A stretch of 64,000 bases of DNA from NCBI RefSeq assembly GCF_026626635.1, contig NZ_JAPNKA010000001.1:5456001-5520000 (forward strand), read 5' to 3'. This stretch comes from Archangium lansingense. Its GTDB lineage: Bacteria > Myxococcota > Myxococcia > Myxococcales > Myxococcaceae. This document shows, piece by piece, positions 50,000 to 59,575 of this stretch. The position numbers and the translations under genes are program-made. Below the pieces are notes generated by a model. It did not search any database and had not been told where the DNA came from. It saw nothing but the letters and a program-made list of their open reading frames with translations. How positions within the stretch are numbered: the stretch's first letter is position 1; each line of letters begins with the position of its first letter.

Positions 50000-50584
50000 T
50001 CAATAGCTCGCATCATAGCCGACGCCGGTCCTGAGGGACAGGTAGGTCTCATCGCAACGATGATCAGGAGTGCCATTCGCATTGTAGTCGCATTCATAGG
50101 TGCCACTTCCAATGTAATAGCTGTGACTGCCAGGCTGGAGGTTGGTGCTGAGGTTGGACTTCATCGAGGTGTTGTACATGTAGTTGTAGTACGTGGAGAG
50201 GTAGTTCAGCTGGATGGCGGCGCCCAGATTGATGGGGCTGGTGCGGGCGCGATCGGCCCAAAAGGTGACGTAGTAGGCCGTCTCCACGTGGACGTACCAG
50301 GTGTCTTCATACCGCACGGTTTCAACCGCCTCCATGCTGGCGAAGGGCACCCCGGTCAAACCAATGACACTCAGGTCTCCCGAGGACAGCGCGTTGCGGT
50401 TGGCGTCGGAGAGGGCCTCATCCGGGCTCTGAGCGGTGGACGGGACCGCCGTCGCCTCTGGCATTGCCGCCCCGAGCTCGCAGGTGGCACAAGGCTCCTG
50501 CTCACTGGAGGCATCGAGTTCCGGCTGGCAGGCAAACGCCAAGGGGAGCAGCGCGAGTGATGCGGCGAGGAAGATTCGTTTCAT
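50000..50584 (-). CDS. Secreted lipoprotein, tyrosine-rich C-terminus
   Basis: 194 aa. Signal peptide and lipobox KRIFLAASLALLPLAFAC. After a 60-residue linker with CATC, the region YEDTWYVHVETAYYVTFWAD through YYNYMYNTSMKSNLSTNLQP is rich in tyrosine and beta-prone; SYYIGSGTYECDYNANGTPDH then carries paired cysteines. Resembles myxobacterial surface lipoproteins of unknown function. No catalytic motif. Base composition is less GC-rich than neighbours (many AT-ending codons in the second half), which suggests later acquisition. Confidence 0.65.
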   Translation of the reverse strand: MKRIFLAASLALLPLAFACQPELDASSEQEPCATCELGAAMPEATAVPSTAQSPDEALSDANRNALSSGDLSVIGLTGVPFASMEAVETVRYEDTWYVHVETAYYVTFWADRARTSPINLGAAIQLNYLSTYYNYMYNTSMKSNLSTNLQPGSHSYYIGSGTYECDYNANGTPDHRCDETYLSLRTGVGYDASY

Positions 50585-50823
50585 TTAGGGAGCGAGGTGG
50601 GGTTCTGGGTGGACAGTCATGGCGACGAATGCGCCGCCACCACGATTAGTGGCGCAAGTGGTTGAATCATGTCAATCAAATCAAGCGCTGTATGTTTGTG
50701 ATTCTGTGGATAAAGAAAAGAACACCGTGACTGCCGCAAGCATGGTCAAGCGAGAGCGAATCTCATGGGCCGAGATTTCGCCTGTGCTTCAGTCACACCC
50801 GCGGTGTTGCTATACGGCGACGC

Positions 50824-51219
50824 ATGATGAAGACCGGCGGATGTGCATGTGGCGCAGTGCGGTACGGCATCACCCTCGAACTCACGCCGGTGACGTTCTG
50901 CCACTGCTCGAAGTGCCGTCGATGGCACGGGCACGTCGGCGCCTACACCGCCGTCGACCGGCCCGGGTTCGAATTGACTGAACAGCGCGGGCTGAGGTGG
51001 TACGCGGCGTCCGCAACGGTGCGGAGGGGCTTCTGTGGTGAGTGCGGGTCGAGCTTGTTCTGGGACGAGGAGGGCGCGCCGAAGATGTCGATCTGCGCAG
51101 GGACACTCGACGCCCCGACCGGCCTGACGCCGAAGGCGCACATCTACCTGGGCAGTCAGGGTGACTATTACGAAGTGCCCGACGATGGGCTCATTCGGAG
51201 AGAAGAATTCACCCGCTGA
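50824..51219 (+). CDS. GFA-family (glutathione-dependent formaldehyde-activating-like) protein
   Basis: 131 aa. Zinc-binding cysteines in GGCACGAVRYG, FCHCSKCRRWHG and FCGECGSSLFW are the Gfa/CENP-V pattern (CxC, CHC..C, CxxC). Classical Gfa was thought to speed formaldehyde-glutathione addition, but most members have unknown substrates. Start 50824 or the next ATG at 50827. The IS630-type element begins 12 bp after its stop, leaving the gene intact. Confidence 0.82.
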   Translation: MMKTGGCACGAVRYGITLELTPVTFCHCSKCRRWHGHVGAYTAVDRPGFELTEQRGLRWYAASATVRRGFCGECGSSLFWDEEGAPKMSICAGTLDAPTGLTPKAHIYLGSQGDYYEVPDDGLIRREEFTR

Positions 51220-51231
51220 ATTCAACTGCTA

Positions 51232-52292
51232 AGCGGTCCGCCATAGATGTTGTACACATCTGCGATGCTGCGTGCAGATGTGAGCCCAGAGGATAGGGAG
51301 CGGCTCCGAGAGCGGGGCCGCTCGTCCTGGGCCACTCCGTGGGAGCGCGACCGCGTGGAGATGATTCTTCTGTCCGCCTCGGGCTGGTCGCCCCCACGGA
51401 TTGCGGAGTACCTGGGAGTGCATGCGGCTACTGTGCGCCGTGTGCTCAAGGCCTGGAGCCACGAGGGCCTGGATGCGTTGGAGCGCAAGCTACCGGGGCC
51501 AGTGCCGGATGTTGAGCGACACGCCATGGTAGTGGGCATGCTCGAGAAGTTCCTCTCGGAGCCACGTACCTGGACATCATCCCAGTTGGCTGAGGCATTG
51601 GCTGGGGTGGGCATTCAAATGAGTGCCCGGCAGACGGAGCGCTACCTGGCGGAACTGGGCGCTGGCTGGCGCCGCACCAAGTCGAGCCTGGAGCATCTAC
51701 AGCAGCCCGAGGCGGTGGAGCGGGCGCGCCGCAAGCTCACCACGCTCAAAAAAAGCCCGCGCCCGGAGGCTAGACCTCTTCTTCCTCGATGAGTGCGGCT
51801 TCGCACCCACGCAGCCGACGGGCTACAGCTGGACGCTCCGAGGCAGTCGCAAGCTCATTGCCTATGAGGCCACCAAGGGCAGGCGCGCCAACGCCCTGGC
51901 CGCCTACGGCATTCGCGACGGCCAGCGAGCCCTACGTTTCACCGTGAAGGGCCGCTCCCTCACCAGTGCGGATGTCTTCGACTTCCTACTGTTGCTACCC
52001 ACGGGGAAGCGGCCATGCACCGTTGTCCTGGACAACGTCAACATCCACACCAGCCGCTTCATCCGCCAACGCCGTAGGCAACTGCGCAAGCGCGGCGTGC
52101 GCCTCTTCTTTCTCCCGGTGTACTCGCCGGAACTCAACGAGGTGGAGCCCGTCTTCGGCGTGGTGAAGTCCTACGAAATGCCCCGTCGGAGCTACCCCAC
52201 GCTCGCTGAACTGCTCGCCGCTGTCCGCAGCGGCTTCATGAGCTACCGAAACCGCCTGCGGAAAAAGTGAACAACATCTATGGCGGACCGCT
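51232..52292 (+). mobile_element. IS630-family insertion sequence, complete
   Basis: 1061 bp with terminal inverted repeats of about 23-29 bp: left AGCGGTCCGCCATAGATGTT, right its complement with one mismatch beyond. Flanked by TA on both sides (51230-51231 and 52293-52294), the target duplication typical of the IS630/Tc1 group. Holds one transposase gene split over two frames. Both ends match almost perfectly, so the insertion is recent. Confidence 0.93.
51265..52270 (+). CDS. IS630-type transposase, made by frameshift on A7
   Basis: Frame 1 (to 51792) encodes the helix-turn-helix half: SPPRIAEYLGVHAATVRRVLKAW and TSSQLAEALAGVGIQMSARQTERYLAEL. Frame 2 (to 52270) encodes the DDE half: LFFLDECGFAPTQPTGYSW (D), TVVLDNVNIHTSRFI (D), LPVYSPELNEVEPVF (E). 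The join is at CTCAAAAAAAGCC near 51747-51756, where an A7 run allows slippage; dropping one A gives TTLKKARARRLDLFFLDE, an uninterrupted protein of about 334 aa. This is a known strategy in IS630 elements, so the element is probably active rather than broken. Confidence 0.88.
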
Positions 52293-52294
52293 TA

Positions 52295-52440
52295 GCAGTC
52301 ACACCGAACCTCGTCGAGTACCTGGCAGAGCACCAGATCCCGCTGGAGGTGTGCCCGTCCAGCAATGTGGCGCTGCACGTCTGCCCTGGCCTGGAGCAGC
52401 ATCCGCTTCCGAAGCTGATGGAGGCGGGGCTCAGGCTGAG
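52295..52440 (+). pseudogene. Adenosine deaminase fragment
   Basis: Directly right of the IS end the frame reads AVTPNLVEYLAEHQIPLEVC, then PSSNVALHVCPGLEQHPLPK and LMEAGLRLS, which matches the region of adenosine/AMP deaminases before the catalytic SINSDDP loop. Homology then stops and no other part of the gene is in the window. The IS may have aided the deletion of the rest. Between here and 52600 there is no gene. Confidence 0.7.
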
Positions 52441-52641
52441 CCCGCGAGGGGGTTGGGGGGCCCTCGAGGGCTTACGGTCTCTTCGGGCGGACGCCCGCCG
52501 GTCGCGAACGAGCGGCACTACGAAAGCGCGAGCGGGGCAACGTAGCGCCCACCCCTTGCTCGAGCTCCTCTGAATGGGGTTTGTTGCGCCCCTCTTTCGC
52601 GCGCCCACGGTGTGGCGCGCGGAGTTCCAGAGGGAAAATCA

Positions 52642-55600
52642 ATGCAACGCGGAAGTCGTTCGAGGAATGCCCTGCTGCTGATGGCGCTCATGGGCGCGAT
52701 GCTGGCGGCGGGGTGCGAGGGCCGTGAGACCACCCAGGGAGGTGACGAGACGTCGCCGAGGACGGCGCGTGCCGCCATTCTCTCCCCGCGGACCCGGCTG
52801 AGCGCGAAGGAATACCACTCGCTGTATCTCACCGCGGAGGGGACGCTCTGGGCCTGGGGGCGCAACACCTCCGGCCAGCTCGGCGATGGGACGACAACCC
52901 AGCGCAACACCCCCGTGTCGGTGACCGCCATTTCAAACGTGGTGGACGTCGCGGCGGGCGAAGCGCATACCGTGGCATTGAAGTCCGACGGCACCGTTTG
53001 GGGCTGGGGAAACAACGCTTCAGGCCAGCTCGGCGATGGCACCAGCACCTCCTCCTTGTCGCCAGTGCAGGCACAGGGTCTCACGGGCGTGACGGCCATC
53101 TCCGCGGGCAGCGGATATTCGCTGGCACTCAAGGGTGATGGCACCGTCTGGGCCTGGGGGCACAACGCCATCGGCGAGCTCGGCGACGGAACCACAACGA
53201 ACCGTTTCACTCCGGTGCAGCTCACGGCGCTCACGGGGGTGACAGCCATTGCCGGGGGGCGCCAGCACTCGCTGGCGCTCAAGAGCGACGGCACCGTCTG
53301 GAGCTGGGGGTACAACTCCGACGGCCAGCTCGGCGACGGCACCACCACGAGCCGCACCACCCCGGTGCAGGTGACGGGCCTCACGGGCGTGGCGTCCATC
53401 GCCGCGAGTGCCGGACATTCGCTGGCGCTCAAGAGTGACGGCACCGTGTGGGCCTGGGGTAGCAACACCTCCGGCCAGCTCGGCGACGGCACCACCACGA
53501 ACCGCCTCACTCCGGTCCAGGTGCAGGACCTCACCGGCGTGATGGTCCTCTCCGCGGGCCGCGAGCACTCGGTGGCGCTCAAGAGTGACGGCACCGTGTG
53601 GACCTGGGGCAACAACACCGCCGGCCAGCTCGGTGTCAGCGATGCCAGGCAGCACCTCACCGCGGTGCCCGTGTCCGGTCTCACGGGCATCGTCGACGTG
53701 GTCGCGGGCGCTCTCCACAACCTCGCCCTGCACTCCGATGGCTCCCTCCTGACCTGGGGAACCAACGGATTCGGGGCGCTGGGAGTCGGGGAGAAGATCT
53801 CCTACCTCAACGCGGTGCCGATGCGGGGGATCCTCGGCCCGACGGCCATTTCCGCGGGGTACAGCTTCTCCCTGATGTTGAAGGGCGATGGCACGGTCTG
53901 GGCCACGGGTGCCAACGAGCTGGGCCAGCTCGGCATCGGCTCCTCCTTTATGTTGCGCAATGAGCCGGTGCAGGTGACGGGCCTCACGAATGTGACGGCC
54001 ATCGCAGCGGGCGCCTACCACGCGTTGGCGCTCAAGAGCGACGGTACCGTCTGGGCCTGGGGCAACAATTTCAACGGCCAGCTCGGCGATGGTACCACGA
54101 CGAACTCCTCCAGCCCGGTGCAGGTGACAGGCCTCACGGGCGTGACGGCCATCTCCGCGGATGGAAACTCCTCCCTGGCACTCAAGAGCGACGGTACCGT
54201 CTGGGCCTGGGGCAACAACCAATACAGCCAGCTCGGTGATGGCACCACCACGAACCGCTCCAGCCCGGTGCAGGTGACGGGCCTCACGGGCGTGACGGCC
54301 ATCGAAGCGGGTGAAGACTTCTCCCTGGCGCTCAAGAGTGGCGGCACCGTCTGGGGCTGGGGCAACAACCCATACGGACAGCTCGGTGATGGCACCACCA
54401 CGAGCCGCTCCAGCCCGGTGCAGGTGACGGGCCTCACGGGTGTGACGGCCATCGAAGCGGGCAGTTCCCACGCGTTGGCACTCAAGAGTGACGGCACCGT
54501 CTGGGCATGGGGTGGCAACCACGTAGGCACTCTTGGCACCGGCACTTCGGCCTCTCACTCCACTACCCCCGCGCAAGTAGTGGGCCTCACCGGGATGACG
54601 GCGGTCTCCGCTCGATTCTACGAATCGATGGCGCTGAAGAGCGATGGCACCGTCTGGGCCTGGGGCCGCAACCTCGATGGCCAACTCGGCGACGGCACCA
54701 CCACGCAGCGCTCCCTGCCGGTGCAGGTGCAGGCGCTCACCGGCGTGACGGCCATCGAACTGGGCGGCCTTCATTCCCTGGCACTGACCACGGATGGCAC
54801 CGTCTGGGCCTGGGGCAGCAACTACCAGGGCCAGCTCGGTCAGGGGGTCTCCGTCATCTCGCACAAGCCGGTCGAGGTGACGGGAGTCCATTTCATTCCC
54901 AGCCCCCCCGTTCTCCGCCTCGCCACGGGTGGCTCCCACACGCTGTTCGTCCGGGACGATCGGACGTTGCGCTCCTGGGGAGGCAACGCCAACGGCCAGC
55001 TCGGAACGGGCGGCACCACACTGCGCACCGCGTCTGGCGCGGTGCCGGGCCTCACGTGTGTCCAGGCCACCGCGGCCGGTTCCTCCCACTCGCTGGCCCT
55101 GCTCTGCAATGGCACCCTCAAAGCCTGGGGATACAACGCCTTCGGCCAGCTCGGCGAGGGCTCCACCACGCAGCGCAACACCCCGGTGTCGGTGGTGGGC
55201 CTGTCGGGCATCCACTCCCTGGCGGCGGGTGGCCATGTCTCCCTGGCGCTCAAGGAGGACGGCACCGTGTGGGCCTGGGGTGACAACAGCTCCGGTCAGC
55301 TCGGAGATGGCACCACCACGCACCGGAGCGCGGCGCTCCAGGTGCCGGGCCTCACGGGCGTCGTCGCGCTCTCGACGGGTGGCGGCCATGTCCTGGCGCT
55401 CAAGAGGAATGGCACCGTGTGGGCCTGGGGCAGCAACAGCTCCGGTCAGCTCGGAGATGGCACCACCACGGGCCGCTCCACCCCGGTCCAGGTGTCATCG
55501 CTGACGGGCGTGAAGTCCATCGCCGCGGGGGCCACCCACTCGCTGGCCGTGCGCGCGGACGGCACCGTGTGGGCCTGGGGTCAGAACATCCTGGGCCAGC

Positions 55601-57012
55601 TCGGTGACGGCACCTCCCTTGCCCGCTCCACTCCGGTGCAGGTATCGGGAGTGACGAGCGCGGTGGAGGTGGCGGCGGGCCCGGAGCACTCGCTGGTCCG
55701 GCTCTCCAACGGCACCCTCCAGGCCTGGGGATACAACTCCTACGGACAGCTCGGAGATGGCACCATCCTCCTGCGCCGCAACGCGGTGGCCGTGACGGGC
55801 GCCTCCGGTGTGGTGGCCCTCGCCGCCGGCACCTCCTTCAGCGCCGCCCTGCTCGGCACGGGCTCGCTGCTCACCTGGGGAAGCAACGAGTTCGGCCAGC
55901 TCGGTGACCCCGCGTCCGGCCCGCGCCTGGTTCTGACGAACACCTCCCTGCTCGACACCGCGTCGGCGTGGGAGGCTGGGACGAGCCATGCGCTGGCCGT
56001 GACCTCGAGCGGCACCGTCCTGTCCTGGGGTCGCAACCTCTTCGGCCAGCTGGGGCTGGGGACCTCCGCTGACAGCGCCACCCCCCAGACGGTGACGGGC
56101 GTCTCGGACGTCATCGAGGTGTCCGCGGGTGACTCCTTCTCCCTCGCGCTGAAGGATGACGGCAGCGTCTGGAGCTGGGGCAGGAACGCCTTCGGCCAGC
56201 TCGGCTCCTCCTCCTCCACGCCCTCGCGCGCCACCCCGGGGCAGGTGGCGGGACTGAGCACTCCCATCACCCACGTCTCCGCGGGGCGCGAGCACACCCT
56301 GGCGCTCGCCTCGGACGGCACCGTGTGGGCCTGGGGCGACAACACCCACGGGCAGCTCGGGGATGGCACCACCACCTCGCGCCACACCCCGGCCCAGGTG
56401 CCCGGTCTCACGGACGTCACCGCCATCTCCGCGGGCGACTTCTTCTCCATGGCCTTGACGAGCGATGGCACCGTGTGGACCTGGGGCGACAACACCCACG
56501 GGCAGCTCGGAAATGGCCTCACCCTTTCCACCACGGTGCCGGTGGAGGTGCTGGACCTGCCGCCCGCCCTCCGCATCGCCGCGGGAGACGGGTTCGCTGT
56601 GGCCGCGACGACCTACACGGTGTGGGGCTGGGGCCTCAACGGCTCCGGCCAGCTCGGGAATGGCACCTTCCTCTCCAGCTCCGTCCCGGTGAAGGCGTAT
56701 GAGGGCTACAACGCCGACAGCCTCGCCGCGGGACGCGCCCACGTCGTGATGATGACGGCGTACAGCTACGTCTACACCTGGGGCAGCAACTCCCACGGCC
56801 AGCTCGGCGATGGTTCCAATACCAATGCCAACTCGCCCGTCCTGGTGAGCAATGAGCTGTTCGGCATGACGGCCGTCTCCGCGGGTGGAGACTTCTCGCT
56901 GGCCCGACGGAGCAGTGGCACCACGGCCAGCTGGGGCGGCAACCTCTACGGCCAGCTCGCCCAGGGCACCCTGGGCTGGCGCTCGACGCCAGTCACCGTG
57001 ACGCTCCCGTAG
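52642..57012 (+). CDS. Giant RCC1-repeat lipoprotein
   Basis: 1456 aa from ATG 52642 (GAGGG seven bases upstream). Signal peptide and lipobox LMALMGAMLAAGC place it on the envelope. Nearly the whole protein is tandem RCC1 units of about 50 residues: SLALKSDGTVWAWGNN, then QLGDGTTTNR and SPVQVTGLTGVTAI, more than 20 in all, enough for about four seven-bladed propellers. The DNA repeats with a 150-bp period. Units near 54000-54500 are the most alike, implying recent internal duplication. Secreted RCC1 proteins are usual in myxobacteria; ligand unknown. A strong hairpin follows the stop. Confidence 0.9.
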   Translation: MQRGSRSRNALLLMALMGAMLAAGCEGRETTQGGDETSPRTARAAILSPRTRLSAKEYHSLYLTAEGTLWAWGRNTSGQLGDGTTTQRNTPVSVTAISNVVDVAAGEAHTVALKSDGTVWGWGNNASGQLGDGTSTSSLSPVQAQGLTGVTAISAGSGYSLALKGDGTVWAWGHNAIGELGDGTTTNRFTPVQLTALTGVTAIAGGRQHSLALKSDGTVWSWGYNSDGQLGDGTTTSRTTPVQVTGLTGVASIAASAGHSLALKSDGTVWAWGSNTSGQLGDGTTTNRLTPVQVQDLTGVMVLSAGREHSVALKSDGTVWTWGNNTAGQLGVSDARQHLTAVPVSGLTGIVDVVAGALHNLALHSDGSLLTWGTNGFGALGVGEKISYLNAVPMRGILGPTAISAGYSFSLMLKGDGTVWATGANELGQLGIGSSFMLRNEPVQVTGLTNVTAIAAGAYHALALKSDGTVWAWGNNFNGQLGDGTTTNSSSPVQVTGLTGVTAISADGNSSLALKSDGTVWAWGNNQYSQLGDGTTTNRSSPVQVTGLTGVTAIEAGEDFSLALKSGGTVWGWGNNPYGQLGDGTTTSRSSPVQVTGLTGVTAIEAGSSHALALKSDGTVWAWGGNHVGTLGTGTSASHSTTPAQVVGLTGMTAVSARFYESMALKSDGTVWAWGRNLDGQLGDGTTTQRSLPVQVQALTGVTAIELGGLHSLALTTDGTVWAWGSNYQGQLGQGVSVISHKPVEVTGVHFIPSPPVLRLATGGSHTLFVRDDRTLRSWGGNANGQLGTGGTTLRTASGAVPGLTCVQATAAGSSHSLALLCNGTLKAWGYNAFGQLGEGSTTQRNTPVSVVGLSGIHSLAAGGHVSLALKEDGTVWAWGDNSSGQLGDGTTTHRSAALQVPGLTGVVALSTGGGHVLALKRNGTVWAWGSNSSGQLGDGTTTGRSTPVQVSSLTGVKSIAAGATHSLAVRADGTVWAWGQNILGQLGDGTSLARSTPVQVSGVTSAVEVAAGPEHSLVRLSNGTLQAWGYNSYGQLGDGTILLRRNAVAVTGASGVVALAAGTSFSAALLGTGSLLTWGSNEFGQLGDPASGPRLVLTNTSLLDTASAWEAGTSHALAVTSSGTVLSWGRNLFGQLGLGTSADSATPQTVTGVSDVIEVSAGDSFSLALKDDGSVWSWGRNAFGQLGSSSSTPSRATPGQVAGLSTPITHVSAGREHTLALASDGTVWAWGDNTHGQLGDGTTTSRHTPAQVPGLTDVTAISAGDFFSMALTSDGTVWTWGDNTHGQLGNGLTLSTTVPVEVLDLPPALRIAAGDGFAVAATTYTVWGWGLNGSGQLGNGTFLSSSVPVKAYEGYNADSLAAGRAHVVMMTAYSYVYTWGSNSHGQLGDGSNTNANSPVLVSNELFGMTAVSAGGDFSLARRSSGTTASWGGNLYGQLAQGTLGWRSTPVTVTLP

Positions 57013-57019
57013 TGGGCTT

Positions 57020-57054
57020 GGGGACACCGCGGGCCGCTTGTCCGCGGTGTCCCC
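57020..57054 (+). terminator. Terminator-like hairpin after the RCC1 gene
   Basis: Perfect 13-bp stem GGGGACACCGCGG / CCGCGGTGTCCCC with a nine-base loop, eight bases past the stop codon. No T-tract. Confidence 0.65.
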
Positions 57055-57546
57055 TGGAATGCGATGACGAGACCCTCGTGCCAGGCCACCACCGTCGTGC
57101 TGGCTCCCTCGAGGGGTACAACGCGTGCGAGTGCGGCATCGTCGAATGCCGAGGCGGCGAGCACGAGGGTCACGAAGTTGAGCCACGAGAAGTTGCCGCT
57201 CAGCACGAGCCAGGCCTGGGTGATGACGATCACCAGCCCCGCGAAGGAGGCGATCGGCTGCGGGAAGAAGAGCATGAGCGGCGCGACGAGCTGGGCGAAG
57301 TGACTGCCGAGAACCTCGAGCCGGTGCAGCGGCCCGGGCAGGCGGTGAAAGTACCAGGAGAGCGGGTTCGGCATCGGCTGTGTCTCATGGTGGTAGTAGA
57401 GGCAGGTGAGCTCACGCCAGCAGGGATCACCCCGCGTCTTGATGAGCCCGGCCCCGAACTCCACGCGGAACAGCAGCCACCGGAAGAGCCAGAGGATAGG
57501 GGAGGGCACCGCGCTCCAAGCCGGGCCGAGGAACGCGGCGAGGAAG
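57055..57546 (-). pseudogene. Lipase maturation factor family fragment
   Basis: Reads ILWLFRWLLFRVEFGAGLIK, then TRGDPCWRELTCLYYHHETQ and PMPNPLSWYFHRLPGPLHRL, the signature of the lipase maturation factor / LMF1-like membrane family, followed by hydrophobic helices (PLMLFFPQPIASFAGLVIVI). Normal members have about 450-500 aa; here about 165 codons remain. The 5' side ends at the monooxygenase stop and the 3' side runs into the RCC1 terminator with no stop of its own. Both ends are lost, so it is a relic. Confidence 0.72.
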
Positions 57547-59016
57547 CTACGCCGCGGCAGGCGGCCCGAACCATTGGGTGAGCGCGTCCGTGAGCCCGAG
57601 CTGGGTTCGGTCTCCCACCCAGGCCACATGGCCGTCGGGCCGAATCAACACGGCGGCGGGCGCGGTGACCGCCCCGAGGACAGGAAGTTCCCAGGGGCCA
57701 CCGTATTGAGCGTCGACGATGCTCACCCGATTTGCCCAGGGAGCGAGCTCGAAGCCGCCGGGCTCACCGAGGTTGAGCAGAATGGGCCGGGCCTCGTGCA
57801 GCAGCGTGAAGACGCGCCGTGGGCCGTTTGCGGTGACGAGGTCGAGATCCGGCATGCGGCGTCCGAGCAGCGGGTGTCCCTCGCCGAGGTCGTAGCGGAT
57901 ATCCAGACCCGACATCATTCCGGCGACTCGCTTGCGGGGTTCGTCCATCTGGAGCAGCTCGGCGACGGTTTCTCGCAACGCCTCGACGCGGTCGTCTGAT
58001 CGAAGAAGCGCGATGGACGCCATCGTGTTGCGCAGCACGCGTGCCGCGACCGGGTGGCGCTCGAGCTGGTACGAATCGAGGAGACTGTCGGGCGAGGTTC
58101 GCTTGACCACCTGGGCCAGCTTCCACCCCAGGTTCACCGCGTCCTGCACGCCGATGTTGAGGCCCTGCCCGCCCACGGGGAAGTGAACGTGTGCGGAATC
58201 GCCGGCCAGCAGAACGCGTCGGTCGCGGTAGGCCGCGGCCTGCCGAGTCAGGTCGGTGAACCGGGAGATCCAGTTGGGGTTGTGGATCCCGTAGTCGGTC
58301 CCGTAGACGGCGACGAGCGCGTCGCTGAGCTCGCGGAGCGTCGGTTCGCCGCGGGGGCCGATCTGCCGCTCGGTCACCATCACCCCCACCCGGCCCTCCG
58401 CCAACCTGGCGAAGGCATGGACGCCGATGGCATCGCGGCGCATCCCCCAATTCGGCTCCTGGGCCATCTGGGCCTCGGCGATCAGACAGCTCACGGTCGG
58501 ATCCCATCCGGCGAACTCGATGCCGGCTGCTTTCCGGATCACGCTGCGTCCGCCGTCGCATCCGACGAGATATTCGGCCCGGAGCGACGGACCGTCAGAG
58601 AGCGTGATGTCGACGCCGCTGTCGTCCTGTGCGAACCCGGTCACTTCCCGTCCGCGGTAGATGTGCACTCCCACCTCGTTGACCCAGCCGGCCAGGATGC
58701 GCTCGAACTCCTTCTGCCCGAGGCCGAGCCCGTAGGGATGCCGGGTGGGAAAGTCGCTGATGCTCAGCGGGATCCACGCGAACCCCGCGACCTGCGCCAC
58801 CTGCCCCTGCGATAGGAACCGATCCACGACTCCACGCTGATCGAGAACCTCGATGGTGCGTGCGTGCAGGCCGCGTGAGCGCGAGCCGTCGAGGTCCTGG
58901 GTCTCGCGCCGCTCGACGATCGCGACGTCGACCTTCGCCAACGCGAGCTCGGCCGCCAACATCATCCCCGTCGGTCCGCCTCCGACGATCACCACTGCAT
59001 GCTGGGTCATGGTCAT
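57547..59016 (-). CDS. FAD-dependent aromatic monooxygenase (PHBH / rifampin-monooxygenase-like)
   Basis: 489 aa from ATG 59016 (59010 also possible). FAD-binding GGGPTGMMLAAELALAKVDVAIVERR at the N-terminus, DG motif LVGCDGGRSVIRKAAGI near residue 155, and GD motif RRVLLAGDSAHVHFPVGGQGLNIGVQDAVNLGWKL near 280 establish group A flavoprotein hydroxylases. The C-terminal 110 residues form the thioredoxin-like domain (RPILLNLGEPGGFEL, AVLIRPDGHVAWVG) of the rifampin or polyketide hydroxylases. Acts on an aromatic or polyketide substrate with NAD(P)H and O2. No biosynthetic cluster adjoins. Confidence 0.88.
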   Translation of the reverse strand: MTMTQHAVVIVGGGPTGMMLAAELALAKVDVAIVERRETQDLDGSRSRGLHARTIEVLDQRGVVDRFLSQGQVAQVAGFAWIPLSISDFPTRHPYGLGLGQKEFERILAGWVNEVGVHIYRGREVTGFAQDDSGVDITLSDGPSLRAEYLVGCDGGRSVIRKAAGIEFAGWDPTVSCLIAEAQMAQEPNWGMRRDAIGVHAFARLAEGRVGVMVTERQIGPRGEPTLRELSDALVAVYGTDYGIHNPNWISRFTDLTRQAAAYRDRRVLLAGDSAHVHFPVGGQGLNIGVQDAVNLGWKLAQVVKRTSPDSLLDSYQLERHPVAARVLRNTMASIALLRSDDRVEALRETVAELLQMDEPRKRVAGMMSGLDIRYDLGEGHPLLGRRMPDLDLVTANGPRRVFTLLHEARPILLNLGEPGGFELAPWANRVSIVDAQYGGPWELPVLGAVTAPAAVLIRPDGHVAWVGDRTQLGLTDALTQWFGPPAAA

Positions 59017-59269
59017 GGCCGCGCGGTCTACGCCGGCCCGGCCTTCGACCGGCATCCGTCACGGGCTCGATTGTTTCCGCGCCGGAAACCTGCTTGTATG
59101 CAGGCAACTCGGAGCGCTGGCTGATGGTGTGACCCATCAGCTGGCCGGTGAGTCTGCTCCCGCCCGAGTCGCTCCGGCCACTGCGAAAGACGCGAGATCG
59201 ATTCCCGCGACGACACCATTCGAGCTAAATTAGAAAAGCGCTAAAGCCAAACGCGCGTTCGGAGAAAGC

Positions 59270-59539
59270 ATGAAGGCATACGTCGTCGCAGGCGCACTCG
59301 CTGCTGGGCTCCTCGCAGGTTGCGGCGGAGTCGAGGAGGACGGATTGGAGACTGAGCAGCCAAGCCTCGCGACTCGGGAGGACCGGCTCATTTGCATTAC
59401 CCAATACATCGTCGTGTACTACAGCGACGCGACCTACACCACCGAGGTCGGCGTCGAACACTGCTGGTGCGGGAATACGCCTACGCGGGAAGGCCTGCGC
59501 ACATCGTACCGCCAGGTGTATTCGGAAGAGTCCTGCTAG
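59270..59539 (+). CDS. DUF6289-type small lipoprotein
   Basis: 89 aa. Lipobox VAGALAAGLLAGCGG, then a short mature domain with ICITQYIVVYYSDATYTTEV, EHCWCGNTPTREG and YRQVYSEESC. The YYSDATYTTEVG segment and cysteine spacing match DUF6289 proteins, a myxobacterial family of unknown function. Upstream sequence (59215-59260) is AT-richer and includes an AGAAA stretch before ATG. A strong hairpin follows 11 bp after the stop. Confidence 0.8.
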   Translation: MKAYVVAGALAAGLLAGCGGVEEDGLETEQPSLATREDRLICITQYIVVYYSDATYTTEVGVEHCWCGNTPTREGLRTSYRQVYSEESC

Positions 59540-59549
59540 TGACAACACG

Positions 59550-59575
59550 GCCCGCTCCAGTTACCTGGAGCGGGC
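59550..59575 (+). terminator. Hairpin after the DUF6289 gene
   Basis: Perfect 11-bp stem GCCCGCTCCAG - TTAC - CTGGAGCGGGC, right behind the stop codon. Lacks a T-tract, but position and strength fit a transcript 3' end. Confidence 0.65.

Noticed and set aside
53020..57186. Long minus-strand frames opposite the RCC1 gene (for example 789 codons)
   Set aside because: Repetitive only because the RCC1 repeats are repetitive; no start, ribosome site or family match.
57547..59016. Aromatic polyketide gene cluster around the FAD monooxygenase
   Set aside because: No synthase, cyclase or transferase genes adjoin; a single hydroxylase is not enough.
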